DNA of 64,000 nt from Bacillus sp. E(2018) (GTDB lineage Bacteria > Bacillota > Bacilli > Bacillales > Fictibacillaceae), in contig NZ_SCOL01000004.1 of NCBI RefSeq assembly GCF_005503015.1, positions 62,001 through 126,000 on the forward strand. The letters are read 5' to 3'. The notes below the pieces were generated by a model. It did no database searches. It saw only the letters and a program-made list of their open reading frames with translations, and was not told where the DNA came from. Positions 1-8,214 of this stretch are shown piece by piece. Position 1 is the first letter of the stretch; each line of letters opens with the position of its first letter. Position numbers and translations under genes: made by a program.

Positions 1-336
1 AATAGAATCGTGGGGTATATCGAGCACATCTGTCGCTTCATCGACTACTAATGCAAATGGTTTTTCTTCGAATTTGACAACAATGTACCTTTGCGATGAA
101 TATTCATGAGGAATTAATTCTGAATCTGAAAATAAGAGGGTGCTTAGGTTAATGACCGGAGTTATTGTGCCACGTAGGTTTATTACACCTTGAACGTGCT
201 TTGGCATAGCTGGTACGACGGTAACTCGCTGTGTTTTCTCAATCGATAATATTTGCTCTACATGAAACGCAAATTCCTCACTGCCGATTTTAAACGCAAC
301 AGCTTTAAACTCGTCGAAAGCATCTTTCAAATTCAT
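1..336 (-). CDS. cheW: CheW-like chemotaxis adaptor, 3' part missing
   Basis: The 112 visible codons run off the left edge, so the C-terminus is not seen. The protein starts MNLKDAFDEF and shows the CheW fold signature: a SIEKTQRVTVVP stretch, then GVINLRGTITPVINL (about residues 51-65) and the VVDEATDVL segment near the end. CheW couples methyl-accepting receptors to the CheA kinase at the cytoplasmic face of the membrane. The ATG is preceded on its strand by a GGGTG ribosome site. A CheV (CheW plus receiver domain) cannot be excluded because the end is missing, but the short N-terminus fits CheW. No other chemotaxis gene is in the window. Confidence 0.85.
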   Translation of the reverse strand, partial: MNLKDAFDEFKAVAFKIGSEEFAFHVEQILSIEKTQRVTVVPAMPKHVQGVINLRGTITPVINLSTLLFSDSELIPHEYSSQRYIVVKFEEKPFALVVDEATDVLDIPHDSI

Positions 337-503
337 CACCCTTTATCTTATATTTGTAGCTGATAGTCAGAGATTCAATCATCAGACTTTTATACTACAA
401 ATTAAATATCGTCTAATTAAAACATTTATGAATTAAATATATAGGAAAGGTAGGAATTAACTAATTGAAATGGGACTTTTATGCTATAAGAGTAAAAACA
501 GAA

Positions 504-542
504 AGCAAAAAAAATACACTTTCTCTTTTAAGAAAAAGTGTA
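504..542 (-). terminator. Rho-independent terminator of the 556-759 gene
   Basis: TACACTTT and AAAGTGTA pair (515-522 with 535-542) and, read on the minus strand, are followed by a run of eight T. It lies directly behind the small minus-strand gene. Confidence 0.7.
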
Positions 543-555
543 CCTAAATGGAATC

Positions 556-759
556 TTATTTATATTTCTCTTCTGAGGACGAAGAATCTTTCGTACCTTT
601 CTTGTCCTTTTCTTCACGCTTTTCTTGCTTAAGATCTTCTAAGGGAATGGAATCTACATTTTGTTCACTTTCAAATTTATCAAACAAACTTTGTTGGTCA
701 GTCTTGTATTGTTCAGGATTGTCCATTTTGCCTCTTTGTTTCTTTTTCACATCAGCCAT
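556..759 (-). CDS. Small hydrophilic protein of unknown function
   Basis: 67 residues, highly charged, rich in Lys, Glu and Ser, with no membrane segment and no cysteine. It begins MADVKKKQRGK and ends in a serine/glutamate/lysine tail (SSSSEEKYK). I do not recognise a family. It is judged real because its ATG has a clear AGGAGTG ribosome site at good spacing and a terminator follows the stop. Composition suggests an unstructured cytoplasmic protein; anything more would be guesswork. Confidence 0.6.
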   Translation of the reverse strand: MADVKKKQRGKMDNPEQYKTDQQSLFDKFESEQNVDSIPLEDLKQEKREEKDKKGTKDSSSSEEKYK

Positions 760-863
760 AATAAATCACTCCTGTCGTATTTGTATATCCATTCCTTTTT
801 CATAGTTTTGTTAAACAAAATCTCCTCAAGACGACAATTTTCGTATAAAATAGATAGGTGTTT

Positions 864-1064
864 TTATTTCCATATCTTAGAAAGAAGCTTGTAGATTACA
901 TAGTTTATCAAAATGACGATGAAAGTACCGAACATCCCCGCTAGAATTCGGTCACTAACTGTGAGTTCCATAGCATCTTCAGTCATAACGCCGAATATAA
1001 TGCTAGTGATCATCAGTATAGCTAATACTATGGAAAGAATTTTTAAGGTTCGAATCTGTTTCAA
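864..1064 (-). CDS. Small two-helix membrane protein, unknown
   Basis: 66 residues starting with TTG; an AAGGGAGC ribosome site lies about 9 bases upstream. Two hydrophobic segments are visible, about residues 9-26 (LSIVLAILMITSIIFGVM) and 41-60 (ILAGMFGTFIVILINYVIY), joined by a short polar loop, with a basic C-terminus. It resembles the many short membrane proteins of Bacillaceae of unknown role. No partner gene is obvious: the 556-759 gene downstream has its own ribosome site and the gap is about 100 bases. Confidence 0.6.
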   Translation of the reverse strand: MKQIRTLKILSIVLAILMITSIIFGVMTEDAMELTVSDRILAGMFGTFIVILINYVIYKLLSKIWK

Positions 1065-1169
1065 TAGTGGTTGCTCCCTTGGGTGTTTTTGTCATTATGA
1101 TACGGAATTTTAGAAGTTATGTCGAATGGCTATAGAGATAAAGGAAGATTGTTAAAAGGGGTCGAAGTA

Positions 1170-1187
1170 AAAAGGCACGTGCCTTTT
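1170..1187. promoter_or_regulatory. Perfect 18-bp palindrome upstream of the yvl operon
   Basis: AAAAGGCACGTGCCTTTT is a perfect inverted repeat 51 bases before the 1239 start. It could be an operator for the following operon or an end of the preceding spacer; no U-run follows, so it is not a classical terminator. Confidence 0.4.
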
Positions 1188-1238
1188 GCTTGAAGTCCCG
1201 TTTAGTTATGGTTTTATTAAAGCAGGAGGTCTTGTTTC

Positions 1239-1541
1239 ATGAAGGAAGGCTCAAAAAAAGTTATTTCTGCACTGTGTTATTTTAGTTTGTTTTTCGCACC
1301 ATTTTTATTTCCGATCGCTGTATATCTTATCGCAGATGAGCCTGAAGTGATGGAGCACGCGAAGAAATCATTTTTGTCCCATCTATTGCCCATTATTGCT
1401 GTTCCATTAGGTATTATTATCATTTTTGAAACGCAATATCATTTAGTCGCTATTATTATAAGTGCACTCATTTTTGGAACGCTGACATTAATTGTGATGA
1501 TCTGGAATATTGTTAAAGGGATAAAGGTAATTGCTTCATAA
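1239..1541 (+). CDS. DUF4870-like membrane protein
   Basis: 100 residues with three to four hydrophobic stretches (about 8-30, 47-66, 70-92). The early part has the pattern of DUF4870 proteins: a helix ending in a proline-containing PFLFPIAVYLIA, then a polar EHAKKSFLSHLLP segment where the family has an H-A-K-x-A motif. AGGAGG stands 10 bases before the ATG. It sits ahead of yvlB, yvlC and yvlD, the place taken by yvlA in B. subtilis, so a role in the same envelope-related operon is inferred from position only. Confidence 0.65.
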   Translation: MKEGSKKVISALCYFSLFFAPFLFPIAVYLIADEPEVMEHAKKSFLSHLLPIIAVPLGIIIIFETQYHLVAIIISALIFGTLTLIVMIWNIVKGIKVIAS

Positions 1542-1633
1542 ACTAATTTTGTACAAGTAATACCGGAAAGTCTTAGTCATCTTAGAATCAGCCGACGCCG
1601 GTGACGGAACCCCATAAAAGGAGGCGTCAATGT

Positions 1634-2713
1634 ATGGAAGAACGCAAAATGATTTTAAACATGCTGAACGAAGGTAAGATCTCTGTTGAAGAAGCGGAGA
1701 AACTTTTGTATGCCCTTAATGATAAGAAGAAGCTGCAGCTGAGCTCGATTGGTTCTCTCAATCTAAAAAAGAAAGCCGTGAATGGTGCAACCGCAGTTAA
1801 GTTGCCAACTTCCGGTTATAAAGTGGCAAAGTTTTTTGATCGCGTTGTAAAACGTATTAAAACGGTCGATTTCGACTTGAATTTTGGACCTTCTGAACCT
1901 GTTCACTATGTATTTCAAGATAGCCATGTCATGTTTCAGGCGATGGACGTCGAAGTTTACAACGGTTCAGTTACGGTCGTACCATGGGATCGAAAAGACG
2001 TACAAGTCGAATGCGATGCCCATGTGTATAAAGTGCCAGAAGGATCTTCGGCGAAAACAAAATTCAGAAATGAAACGTTCTATGATTGTGATGCCACTAA
2101 GATGCGATTCTATTCAAGAAACAAGCATCAAAAGGTGAACGCTGTAATCTCCATCCCAAGAGAAGCTTATGATGAGATCAAGATCACAACGTTTAATGGA
2201 CCTGTGAAAATCAGTGATTCGCATGCTAGAACACTAACAGTTAAAACGACTGTAGGAGCGATTGCGATGAACCATTGTACGGGGGAGAACGTGAAAGCTT
2301 CTGCTGCTAACGGTTCATTAACGCTTAATGATTGTCAGTTTAAGGACGTAGAAGCAGAAACGATGAACGGACCTGTACGCCTTTCTGTAGATGCTTCACA
2401 AGTACGCTCAGAAACCATAAATGGTTCGATCTACTGCCGTTTTGCATCAGCAGTAGAAGGGTATGCATCTTTTAAGACGGTGACGGGAAAAATAGAAACA
2501 GAATTCCCAGAAACACTAGAGCTTGATGCCGTTCTTAAAACAATCGTTGGCGGATTCGTTTGTGATTTTGAATCCGTTGAGGTGCGTGAAGAAAAGAAAG
2601 AAGTGACTCGTAAGTTTCTTTCGTTTATCGCGAATCAAGGGAAGAGCTGGCCTTCATTTAAATTAGAGGCAGAAGCAAAAACAGGCTCTGTTGTGGTGTT
2701 AAAAGCGAAATAG
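1634..2713 (+). CDS. yvlB: YvlB-like DUF4097 beta-strand repeat protein
   Basis: 359 residues. The first 30 residues (MEERKMILNMLNEGKISVEE) form the short helical SHOCT-like domain found at the start of YvlB; from about residue 85 the sequence is a series of repeated beta-type turns (KITTFNGPVKI, AAANGSLTL-like, ETMNGPVRL, ETINGSIYC) typical of DUF4097 adhesin-like beta-helices. The ATG at 1634 is preferred over a GTG 33 bases upstream because AAAGGAGG lies 9 bases before it. It is followed at once by yvlC and yvlD, the cell-envelope-stress operon controlled by sigma-W in B. subtilis. No signal peptide, so cytoplasmic. Confidence 0.85.
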   Translation: MEERKMILNMLNEGKISVEEAEKLLYALNDKKKLQLSSIGSLNLKKKAVNGATAVKLPTSGYKVAKFFDRVVKRIKTVDFDLNFGPSEPVHYVFQDSHVMFQAMDVEVYNGSVTVVPWDRKDVQVECDAHVYKVPEGSSAKTKFRNETFYDCDATKMRFYSRNKHQKVNAVISIPREAYDEIKITTFNGPVKISDSHARTLTVKTTVGAIAMNHCTGENVKASAANGSLTLNDCQFKDVEAETMNGPVRLSVDASQVRSETINGSIYCRFASAVEGYASFKTVTGKIETEFPETLELDAVLKTIVGGFVCDFESVEVREEKKEVTRKFLSFIANQGKSWPSFKLEAEAKTGSVVVLKAK

Positions 2714-2727
2714 AGGTGACATACATC

Positions 2728-2916
2728 ATGAAAAAACTGAAAAGATCGAACGATGCTAAAATATCAGGAGTTTGCGGTGGAATTGCAGAGTATATGAATG
2801 TGGATCCGACGGTTGTACGATTAGGAACCGTTGCACTTGCACTGTTTACAGCAGTTATCCCAGTTGGTTTAGCCTATATCATCGCGCTAGCTGTTATGCC
2901 AGAGGATGGCGTATAG
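2728..2916 (+). CDS. yvlC: PspC-domain membrane protein YvlC
   Basis: 62 residues from the ATG at 2728, which has GAGGTGA 8 bases upstream; an earlier in-frame GTG overlaps that site. The PspC signature is plain: KLKRSNDAKISGVCGGIAEY followed by DPTVVRL and one hydrophobic helix (about 34-56). PspC proteins are small inner-membrane partners in envelope-stress responses. It lies 14 bases after yvlB and its end is contacted by yvlD, so the three are surely co-transcribed. Confidence 0.88.
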   Translation: MKKLKRSNDAKISGVCGGIAEYMNVDPTVVRLGTVALALFTAVIPVGLAYIIALAVMPEDGV

Positions 2917-2917
2917 A

Positions 2918-3289
2918 ATGATGAGTTGGTTAGCTTCTTTATTGATCAACACCATTGCACTAATGGTAGTAGCAGGGTACTTTGATGCTTTTCATATCGA
3001 AAACCTTAGTGCGGCTTTACTAGCTAGCGTTTTGTTATCGTTATTTAACGTCTTTCTAAAACCGATTCTGGTCCTGTTAACACTGCCTGTCACTATATTC
3101 TCTCTAGGTTTATTTCTAATCGTCATTAACGCAGCGCTTTTATCGTTAACGGCAGAATTGATGGGCAGCTCGTTTAACATCGATGGATTCGGAATGGCAT
3201 TAATTGCAGCAGTCATCATTTCCCTTCTCAATATGTTCCTGACTAATTTTGTTTTGGAGCCTTTAAAAAAGAAGCGAAAAAGAAACTAA
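2918..3289 (+). CDS. yvlD: YvlD-like phage-holin-family (Mlx) membrane protein
   Basis: 123 residues if the ATG at 2918 is used; AGAGGA lies inside the yvlC end at suitable distance. An in-frame ATG at 2906 overlaps yvlC and is less likely. Four hydrophobic segments (about 3-22, 28-48, 55-80, 88-113) with the family motif SLFNVFLKPILVLLTLPVT. This matches the PF04020 four-helix family to which YvlD belongs. Last gene of the operon; the terminator is at 3565. Confidence 0.85.
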   Translation: MMSWLASLLINTIALMVVAGYFDAFHIENLSAALLASVLLSLFNVFLKPILVLLTLPVTIFSLGLFLIVINAALLSLTAELMGSSFNIDGFGMALIAAVIISLLNMFLTNFVLEPLKKKRKRN

Positions 3290-3315
3290 AATAGCAGTTC
3301 AATCAAATAAAATTT

Positions 3316-3503
3316 TTGAAAAAGCCTGTTTTCGTAAAACTTTGTTGCTTTTGAAAGTGTTGATTTCCGCTCCAGGCTGCTCGCTTTCCACGGGGCAGGC
3401 GGTGAGCCACATTCGTACGTTTCACTCTTAAGTGTCTCACCTGCCAGCCTGTCCCGTAGGAGTCTCACACCTTCCACTCCAATCAATTGTCAAAGGTGAC
3501 AAG
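3316..3503 (+). repeat. GC-rich dispersed repeat, copy A (full length)
   Basis: About 188 bp. The core runs from TTGATTTCCGCTCCAGG through CGCTTTCCACGGGGCAGGCG and GTGAGCC to AGTCTCACACCTTCCACTCC, with mirrored halves able to pair. Both flanks are also shared with copy C at 16689 in reverse orientation (the CAATTGTCAAAGGTGACAAG end, and the TTTGTTGCTTTTGAAAGTG side), which defines the element ends. It lies between yvlD and its terminator. Confidence 0.8.
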
Positions 3504-3564
3504 GAGTTCAAACCAACAATCTTTTAAAAAAGAAGGTTAAAAAAACTTCTTTCATACAAAGCTT

Positions 3565-3600
3565 GAAAAACCGGTGGATTTTCACCGGTTTTTCTTTTTT
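3565..3600 (+). terminator. Terminator of the yvl operon
   Basis: AAAAACCGGTG and CACCGGTTTTT pair around a 6-base loop and are followed by TTTCTTTTTT. It is 275 bases after the yvlD stop because repeat copy A lies in between. Confidence 0.8.
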
Positions 3601-3802
3601 ACATAGCTATGTTGATAATTATGTTCCCTTGTTCGTGCAGAGTGGGTTTTGTATAAAAGAAAAGATTGGCCACACCTTGGTACCTCTCTGTACGTCTTCT
3701 TGTTTATCACAATCAAATCAAAAATGCTCCTACGGTTGTTTTTTTCATCGGGTATAACTCATAATTATTTAAACTCTTTTTTTAAAAAAAACAACCTTGT
3801 CA

Positions 3803-3932
3803 GGGATTGGAGCGGAAGGGTACTGACTCCTGCGGGATCAGTGGGACAGGTGAGACCACTAAAGGCGCGAAGCGGCAGGGGGCTCACCGCCCGCCCCGCG
3901 GAAAGCATGTACCCTGAAGCGGAGATCCCCTC
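3803..3932 (-). repeat. GC-rich dispersed repeat, copy B
   Basis: About 130 bp in the orientation opposite to copy A: GGATTGGAGCGGAAGG start, ACTCCTGCGGGA, GACAGGTGAGACC, a variable centre, then GGCTCACCGCCCGCCCCGCG and GGAAAGCATGTACC. It lacks the outer flanks shared by copies A and C. An open frame crossing it (3649-3951) is a by-product of the GC-rich repeat. Confidence 0.75.
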
Positions 3933-3981
3933 ATCCAGATATGCTTTTTAAGAACCTCCCCGAAACAGATGCATTAACCAG

Positions 3982-4010
3982 TTTCCAAATTTTATATTTT
4001 ATAGTAATAT
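3982..4010 (+). promoter_or_regulatory. Candidate sigma-A promoter of the structured RNA
   Basis: TTTCCA (3982-3987) and TAATAT (4005-4010) are separated by 17 bases in an AT-rich stretch. Predicted start is near 4017, just before the first pairing element of the RNA. The boxes are imperfect. Confidence 0.45.
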
Positions 4011-4016
4011 TAAGGT

Positions 4017-4239
4017 ATTCTGTTTGAAAGAAAGGACCGAATGTGACCTGTATGCCAACATTTAACCTGTAATGGAAAACAATTTAGATCACTTCTCAAC
4101 CGTTAAGAAACACCCTGTTTCTGACCACGGGAGAAGTCTGTCTACAACCCATTACAGAGGAAATACAGCGAACTGCAGTCCGTTATTTTCGGTAACATTG
4201 CATTCAAAGCTCTCCTTGTATTAGGGGGAGCTTTTTTTT
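4017..4239 (+). ncRNA. Rod-shaped structured RNA, 6S-like candidate
   Basis: About 220 nt with no reading frame but a nested series of pairings: TTTGAA 4023-4028 with TTCAAA 4203-4208; AATGTGACC 4040-4048 with GGTAACATT 4191-4199 (one mismatch); CTGTAATGG 4067-4075 with CCATTACAG 4149-4157; ACTTCTC 4091-4097 with GAGAAGT 4131-4137; CCGT 4100-4103 with ACGG 4127-4130; and an apical hairpin AGAAACA-CCC-TGTTTCT 4106-4122. Large unpaired strands remain at about 4049-4066 and 4158-4190, the latter containing an ACTGCAGT mini-palindrome. A long rod with a central bubble, its own promoter and an intrinsic terminator are the hallmarks of 6S RNA, which binds sigma-A RNA polymerase. Identity is inferred from architecture only; a cis-acting leader of the 4304 gene is the main alternative. 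Confidence 0.55.
4208..4239 (+). terminator. Intrinsic terminator ending the structured RNA
   Basis: AGCTCTCC pairs with GGGGGAGCT (G-U allowed) and is followed by eight T. It precedes the 4304 gene by 65 bases, so it could either end the RNA or attenuate transcription into that gene. Confidence 0.8.
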
Positions 4240-4303
4240 ACGTTCTGCAAGATATCAAATAGAAGTTGTATTTCTTCACTACTAATTCCAGAGGTGAAGA
4301 AAA

Positions 4304-4804
4304 ATGCAGATTCAACAATATGCTTTAGCGCTAAACCAACAAATAAAGGCAGACACGGTAAAAAAACAGTGCAAAATGTGCGGTAAAGTGACCATGTTCA
4401 CGGATACGACCATTCGCAGACACAACGCAAACGGAAAGAACATCTATCAGTTTGCGATATACAAATGTCCCAAAAACCATTCATGGAACAAAAAACTCAA
4501 CATCTATAAATCGTTCACAGAGCATGTGGATCCTTTGTCGATCATTCCGACATCTTTTATAGAGATAGAACCAGGGAAAAAGATTACTTCCATGAAAAGA
4601 GGGGATTCTGCTTGCGAAATAAAGATAATATCGGTCAACGGAAGTTTTCGGATTGATCGAACACTAGCAGATCACCTAGAAGGTTGGAGCAGAACCGAAA
4701 TTGCACAGAACATAAAAGCGGGTAAGATTCTGTTAAACGATTGTTTAACGAAACCAAGTCAAAAGCTTTCTGTTCATGATAAGATTTTTTTAGATGTAAA
4801 ATAA
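4304..4804 (+). CDS. Zinc-ribbon plus S4 RNA-binding-like protein, unknown role
   Basis: 166 residues. The N-terminal part carries CKMCGK (about 23-28) and a later CPKNHSW (about 55-61), a plausible C2-CH zinc site. The C-terminal 50 residues match the S4 RNA-binding pattern: RIDRTLADHLEGWSRTEI, then a basic/glycine turn IKAGKILLN and a closing KLSVHDKIFLDV, as in S4/RluA/HslR modules. I do not know this combination as a named family. It is preceded by the structured RNA and followed by its own terminator, so it is a single-gene unit. A role in RNA or ribosome biology is inferred from the S4-like part only. Confidence 0.7.
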   Translation: MQIQQYALALNQQIKADTVKKQCKMCGKVTMFTDTTIRRHNANGKNIYQFAIYKCPKNHSWNKKLNIYKSFTEHVDPLSIIPTSFIEIEPGKKITSMKRGDSACEIKIISVNGSFRIDRTLADHLEGWSRTEIAQNIKAGKILLNDCLTKPSQKLSVHDKIFLDVK

Positions 4805-4818
4805 TTATATCCATCCCA

Positions 4819-4858
4819 GCCGTTTGCTTCGAACTCGATCAAACGGCATTTCTCTTTA
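4819..4858 (+). terminator. Terminator after the S4-like gene
   Basis: GCCGTTTG (4819-4826) pairs with CAAACGGC (4840-4847) and is followed by ATTTCTCTTT. Confidence 0.65.
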
Positions 4859-4874
4859 AAAGGAGCTGGTGATC

Positions 4875-5381
4875 TTGCAAACAGAAAGGCTGAAATTCCG
4901 ACCGTATAAGACTGAGGATTTTGCATTTTTCGCATCATTATGGGCAGATCCTGATGTCGTTCAATTCATCGGGAAAGGGGTAACTCGTTCAGAAGAAGAA
5001 GCTCGAAAAAGCTTTGATGAATGGTTAATTCCGGGATATCGTGATGGCAGAGGATTATTTCTTATGGAGCATAGGAAAAGTTTGTTTCCAATCGGTCACG
5101 CAGGTATAGTGCAGCAAATGATCGATGGAAAAAAAGAATATGAGATCGGCTTTTGGTTGGCTAAAGAATATTGGGGAAATGGTTACGCAACAGAGGCTGC
5201 TCAATACTTTAAAGAATACGCCATTCATGATCTAGGAATTACACGGTTGATCTGTCTGATTCAACGAAAAAATGTAAAGTCTGTGTCGGTCGCATCCAGA
5301 TTAGGGATGACCCTCCAAAAAGAATCAACGTTTAATACGATACCTGTAGACGTTTACAGTTGGACAGAAAGTCAGAAATAA
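4875..5381 (+). CDS. GNAT family N-acetyltransferase (RimJ/RimL type)
   Basis: 168 residues from a TTG at 4875, chosen because AAGGAG lies 9 bases upstream; a GTG two codons earlier would overlap it. The start QTERLKFRPYKTEDF, the YEIGFWLAKEYWGNGYATEAAQYF segment region (acetyl-CoA binding motif, here WGNGYATEA) and the closing ASRLGMTLQKES are typical of the RimJ/RimL subgroup that acetylates protein N-termini or small amines. The substrate cannot be told. Confidence 0.85.
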   Translation: MQTERLKFRPYKTEDFAFFASLWADPDVVQFIGKGVTRSEEEARKSFDEWLIPGYRDGRGLFLMEHRKSLFPIGHAGIVQQMIDGKKEYEIGFWLAKEYWGNGYATEAAQYFKEYAIHDLGITRLICLIQRKNVKSVSVASRLGMTLQKESTFNTIPVDVYSWTESQK

Positions 5382-5394
5382 CCCACTGTACTCT

Positions 5395-5424
5395 TTGGTT
5401 AATCGTTGGTTGAAGTGATACAAT
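5395..5424 (+). promoter_or_regulatory. Candidate sigma-A promoter for hprK
   Basis: TTGGTT (5395-5400), 18 bases, TACAAT (5419-5424) with the extended -10 element TG one base upstream. Predicted start near 5431, 25 bases before hprK. Confidence 0.55.
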
Positions 5425-5455
5425 AGAATCATTGAAAAAAGTCGAGGAGGACCCA

Positions 5456-6391
5456 ATGGCTAAGGTACATATTCATGAACTCATAAAAAAATTTCATCTA
5501 GAGCTTGTTAGTGGTGAAGAAGGCATCCACCGTACGATTCGAACGAGCGACATCTCACGGCCAGGTCTTGAGATGGCTGGTTACTTTACCTTTTATCCAG
5601 GAGAGCGATTACAGCTTCTTGGAAAAACAGAGCTGTCGTTTATTTCAGAGCTGGATCCTGAAACACGTATGGAGCGTTTAACCGCGCTTTGCACGGATGA
5701 GACTCCGGGAATCATCGTTTCGAGAGACATTGAAGTTCCTAAAGAACTGCTTAAAGCTTCTCATAAAAGTGGAGTACCGATTATGCGTTCACCGGTTACG
5801 ACAACGCGTTTATCAAGTCGTATCACGAATTACTTAGAGAGTCGTTTAGCTCCAACGACTGCAAAGCATGGTGTACTAGTAGATATTTATGGAATTGGTG
5901 TGTTGATCACAGGTAACTCGGGTGTTGGAAAAAGTGAAACGGCTCTTGAACTCGTAAAACGAGGGCACCGGTTAGTAGCAGATGATTCGGTGGAAATCCG
6001 GCAGGAAGATGAAGATACACTGATCGGCAGCGCACCTGAACTCATACAGCATCTGCTTGAAATTCGAGGTCTTGGCATCATCAACGTGATGACGTTGTTC
6101 GGTGCTGGAGCGATCCGCAACTATAAAAAAATCTCAATCGTTATGAATCTGGAAGCTTGGGATTCTAAAAAAGTATATGATCGCTTAGGATTGGAAGAAG
6201 AGACAACCAAAATCATTGATACGGAGATACCGATCTTAACGATTCCTGTTCGTCCTGGACGAAACTTAGCGGTCATTATTGAAGTAGCAGCGATGAACTT
6301 CCGTTTGAAGAGAATGGGCATGAATGCCGCACAGCAATTCTCAGACCGTTTGACAGATGTTATTGAAGCTGGAGATGAAGAAGACCTATAA
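5456..6391 (+). CDS. hprK: HPr kinase/phosphorylase
   Basis: 311 residues, as expected (310 in B. subtilis). It phosphorylates HPr and Crh on Ser46 using ATP or pyrophosphate and reverses the reaction with phosphate, setting CcpA-dependent catabolite repression. Walker A is GNSGVGKS at residues 153-160, and the HprK signature [18 protein letters not shown] follows at about 206-223. The ATG at 5456 is preferred over an in-frame TTG 24 bases earlier because GAGGAGG lies 6 bases upstream. It starts an operon with lgt 22 bases downstream. Its second target, Crh, is encoded at 30395. Confidence 0.97.
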   Translation: MAKVHIHELIKKFHLELVSGEEGIHRTIRTSDISRPGLEMAGYFTFYPGERLQLLGKTELSFISELDPETRMERLTALCTDETPGIIVSRDIEVPKELLKASHKSGVPIMRSPVTTTRLSSRITNYLESRLAPTTAKHGVLVDIYGIGVLITGNSGVGKSETALELVKRGHRLVADDSVEIRQEDEDTLIGSAPELIQHLLEIRGLGIINVMTLFGAGAIRNYKKISIVMNLEAWDSKKVYDRLGLEEETTKIIDTEIPILTIPVRPGRNLAVIIEVAAMNFRLKRMGMNAAQQFSDRLTDVIEAGDEEDL

Positions 6392-6413
6392 GAATGAGAA
6401 GGAAGTGTAGACT

Positions 6414-7229
6414 GTGGAAGAAACGATTCAACCTCTAAATCGTGTAGCACTCGAATTAGGGCCGCTCACGATCTATTGGTACGGACTTATTATTGGCTTT
6501 GGTGCGATGCTTGGTCTTTGGCTCGCAGTAAGAGAATCAGAGAGACGCGGGCTTGCTAAGGACACGTTCGTTGATGTAGTCATGATTGCAGTGCCTGTGG
6601 CCATTTTATGTGCAAGGCTTTATTATGTAGCGTTTGAATGGGATTTTTATAAAGACCATCCAGGGAAGATTCTTGCTGTATGGGAAGGTGGTATCGCGAT
6701 TCATGGTGCATTGATCGGTTCCTTCTTAACAGCACTCGTTTTCTCGAGAGTAAAGAAGATCTCATTCTGGAAACTTGTTGATATCGCAGCACCTAGCATC
6801 TTGCTTGGGCAAGCGATCGGGCGCTGGGGCAATTTCATGAACCAAGAAGCTCATGGTGGAGAAGTGACGAGAAGCTTTTTAGAATCACTCATGCTGCCAG
6901 ACTTTATTATCAATCAGATGTATATTGACGGAACCTATTATCATCCGACCTTTCTCTATGAATCGCTTTGGAGTTTCATAGGTGTTATCGTATTGCTTTA
7001 TTTACGTCGTGTTAACCTTCACAGAGGTGAACTGTTCTTAACCTATATCATATGGTATTCGATCGGACGTTTCTTTGTAGAAGGACTTCGTACAGATAGC
7101 TTGATCGTTTGGGGAACTTCTCTTCGAATCGCACAAGTAGTGAGCTTGGTCTGGATTGCAGCGGCAGTGATCATCTGGATCTATAGAAGAAAAACAGGAT
7201 TGGCTAAACAACGATATCTAGAAAGCTAA
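6414..7229 (+). CDS. lgt: Prolipoprotein diacylglyceryl transferase
   Basis: 271 residues, GTG start. Transfers diacylglycerol from phosphatidylglycerol to the lipobox cysteine of prolipoproteins at the membrane. Seven hydrophobic segments; the diagnostic Lgt stretches are present: [11 protein letters not shown] (about residues 92-102) and the signature [14 protein letters not shown] (about 137-150). The C-terminal [11 protein letters not shown] matches the conserved arginine segment. Standard place between hprK and yvoD. Confidence 0.96.
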   Translation: MEETIQPLNRVALELGPLTIYWYGLIIGFGAMLGLWLAVRESERRGLAKDTFVDVVMIAVPVAILCARLYYVAFEWDFYKDHPGKILAVWEGGIAIHGALIGSFLTALVFSRVKKISFWKLVDIAAPSILLGQAIGRWGNFMNQEAHGGEVTRSFLESLMLPDFIINQMYIDGTYYHPTFLYESLWSFIGVIVLLYLRRVNLHRGELFLTYIIWYSIGRFFVEGLRTDSLIVWGTSLRIAQVVSLVWIAAAVIIWIYRRKTGLAKQRYLES

Positions 7230-7245
7230 GGGAGGCGAATGAAAA

Positions 7246-8214
7246 GTGGGAACGTTAAAAAAAGGCACAATTGCAGGCTTAAAAACCACTTGGACGCTAG
7301 GGAAGATTATATTTCCTGTCACTTTACTCATCACGTTGTTGAGTCACACACCGGTGTTAGATTGGTTGATTTCTGTTTTAGCACCAGCTATGAAATGGAT
7401 CGGACTTCCTGGTGAAGCGGCAATCCCGCTCGTTCTCGGTAATTTTCTAAATCTGTATGCAGGAATCGGGGGGATTTTGACCCTCGATTCTTTAACGGTG
7501 CAAGACGTGTTCATTCTTGCTGTTATGCTTTCGTTTTCTCACAACCTATTTATTGAGTCTGGTGTTGCAGCAAGTGTTGGCATCAAATTGTGGGTTATTC
7601 TTCTCGTGCGAATCGGCCTGGCGCTTTTCTCTGCTTTTATGATCAACCTTTTATGGGATGGCGGAACGGAAAAAGCGCAATACGGTTTTATCTCCAAGCC
7701 TGAAGCAGCACCGAACGGCTGGGGTGAGATCACGCTTACTGCTTTAGAAAAAGCATCACTCGGCATTCTGCAACTCGCACTTATTGTCATACCGCTCATG
7801 ATTATCATGCAATTTATGAAGGACAAAGGATGGCTGAACAAGTTTTCGAACTGGATGGCTCCAGCTATGAAACTTTTAGGTATGAAAGAGAACACGTCCA
7901 TGACGATGGCAGCTGGCCTTACGATTGGTCTCGCATATGGTGCAGGTGTGATGATGCAAGCTGCAAAAGAGGATGGCGTATCAAAGAAAGATCTGTATTT
8001 GGCTTTTATCTTTCTCGTAAGTTGCCACGCTGTGGTCGAGGATACACTTGTTTTTGTACCATTAGGCATTCCGGTTTTGCCGCTGTTAATCATCCGAGTA
8101 GTAACGGCGATCGTTCTTACGGTGTTAGTAGCTTACGTATGGAACAAGATGGAACGGAAAAATCGTTTAACAAGAAAGGAACGACAACATGAAACGCAAC
8201 ACCATACTATTTGA
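7246..8214 (+). CDS. yvoD: Nucleoside-recognition (Gate) domain membrane protein YvoD
   Basis: 322 residues with about eight hydrophobic helices. Two related halves each carry the Gate pattern ([21 protein letters not shown] in the first, [17 protein letters not shown] in the second), as in spore maturation proteins SpmA/SpmB and YvoD. Substrate unknown. The GTG at 7246 follows GGAGG by 10 bases. Its 3' end overlaps ppaX by 26 bases, indicating translational coupling. Confidence 0.8.
   Translation: MGTLKKGTIAGLKTTWTLGKIIFPVTLLITLLSHTPVLDWLISVLAPAMKWIGLPGEAAIPLVLGNFLNLYAGIGGILTLDSLTVQDVFILAVMLSFSHNLFIESGVAASVGIKLWVILLVRIGLALFSAFMINLLWDGGTEKAQYGFISKPEAAPNGWGEITLTALEKASLGILQLALIVIPLMIIMQFMKDKGWLNKFSNWMAPAMKLLGMKENTSMTMAAGLTIGLAYGAGVMMQAAKEDGVSKKDLYLAFIFLVSCHAVVEDTLVFVPLGIPVLPLLIIRVVTAIVLTVLVAYVWNKMERKNRLTRKERQHETQHHTI

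Noticed and set aside
3649..3951. 100-codon frame over the spacer after the yvl terminator
   Set aside because: Its second half is the translation of GC-rich repeat copy B; no ribosome site and no homologous feel.
7539..8093. 184-codon antisense frame across yvoD
   Set aside because: It lies entirely opposite a conserved membrane gene with a clear start and operon position; no ribosome site.
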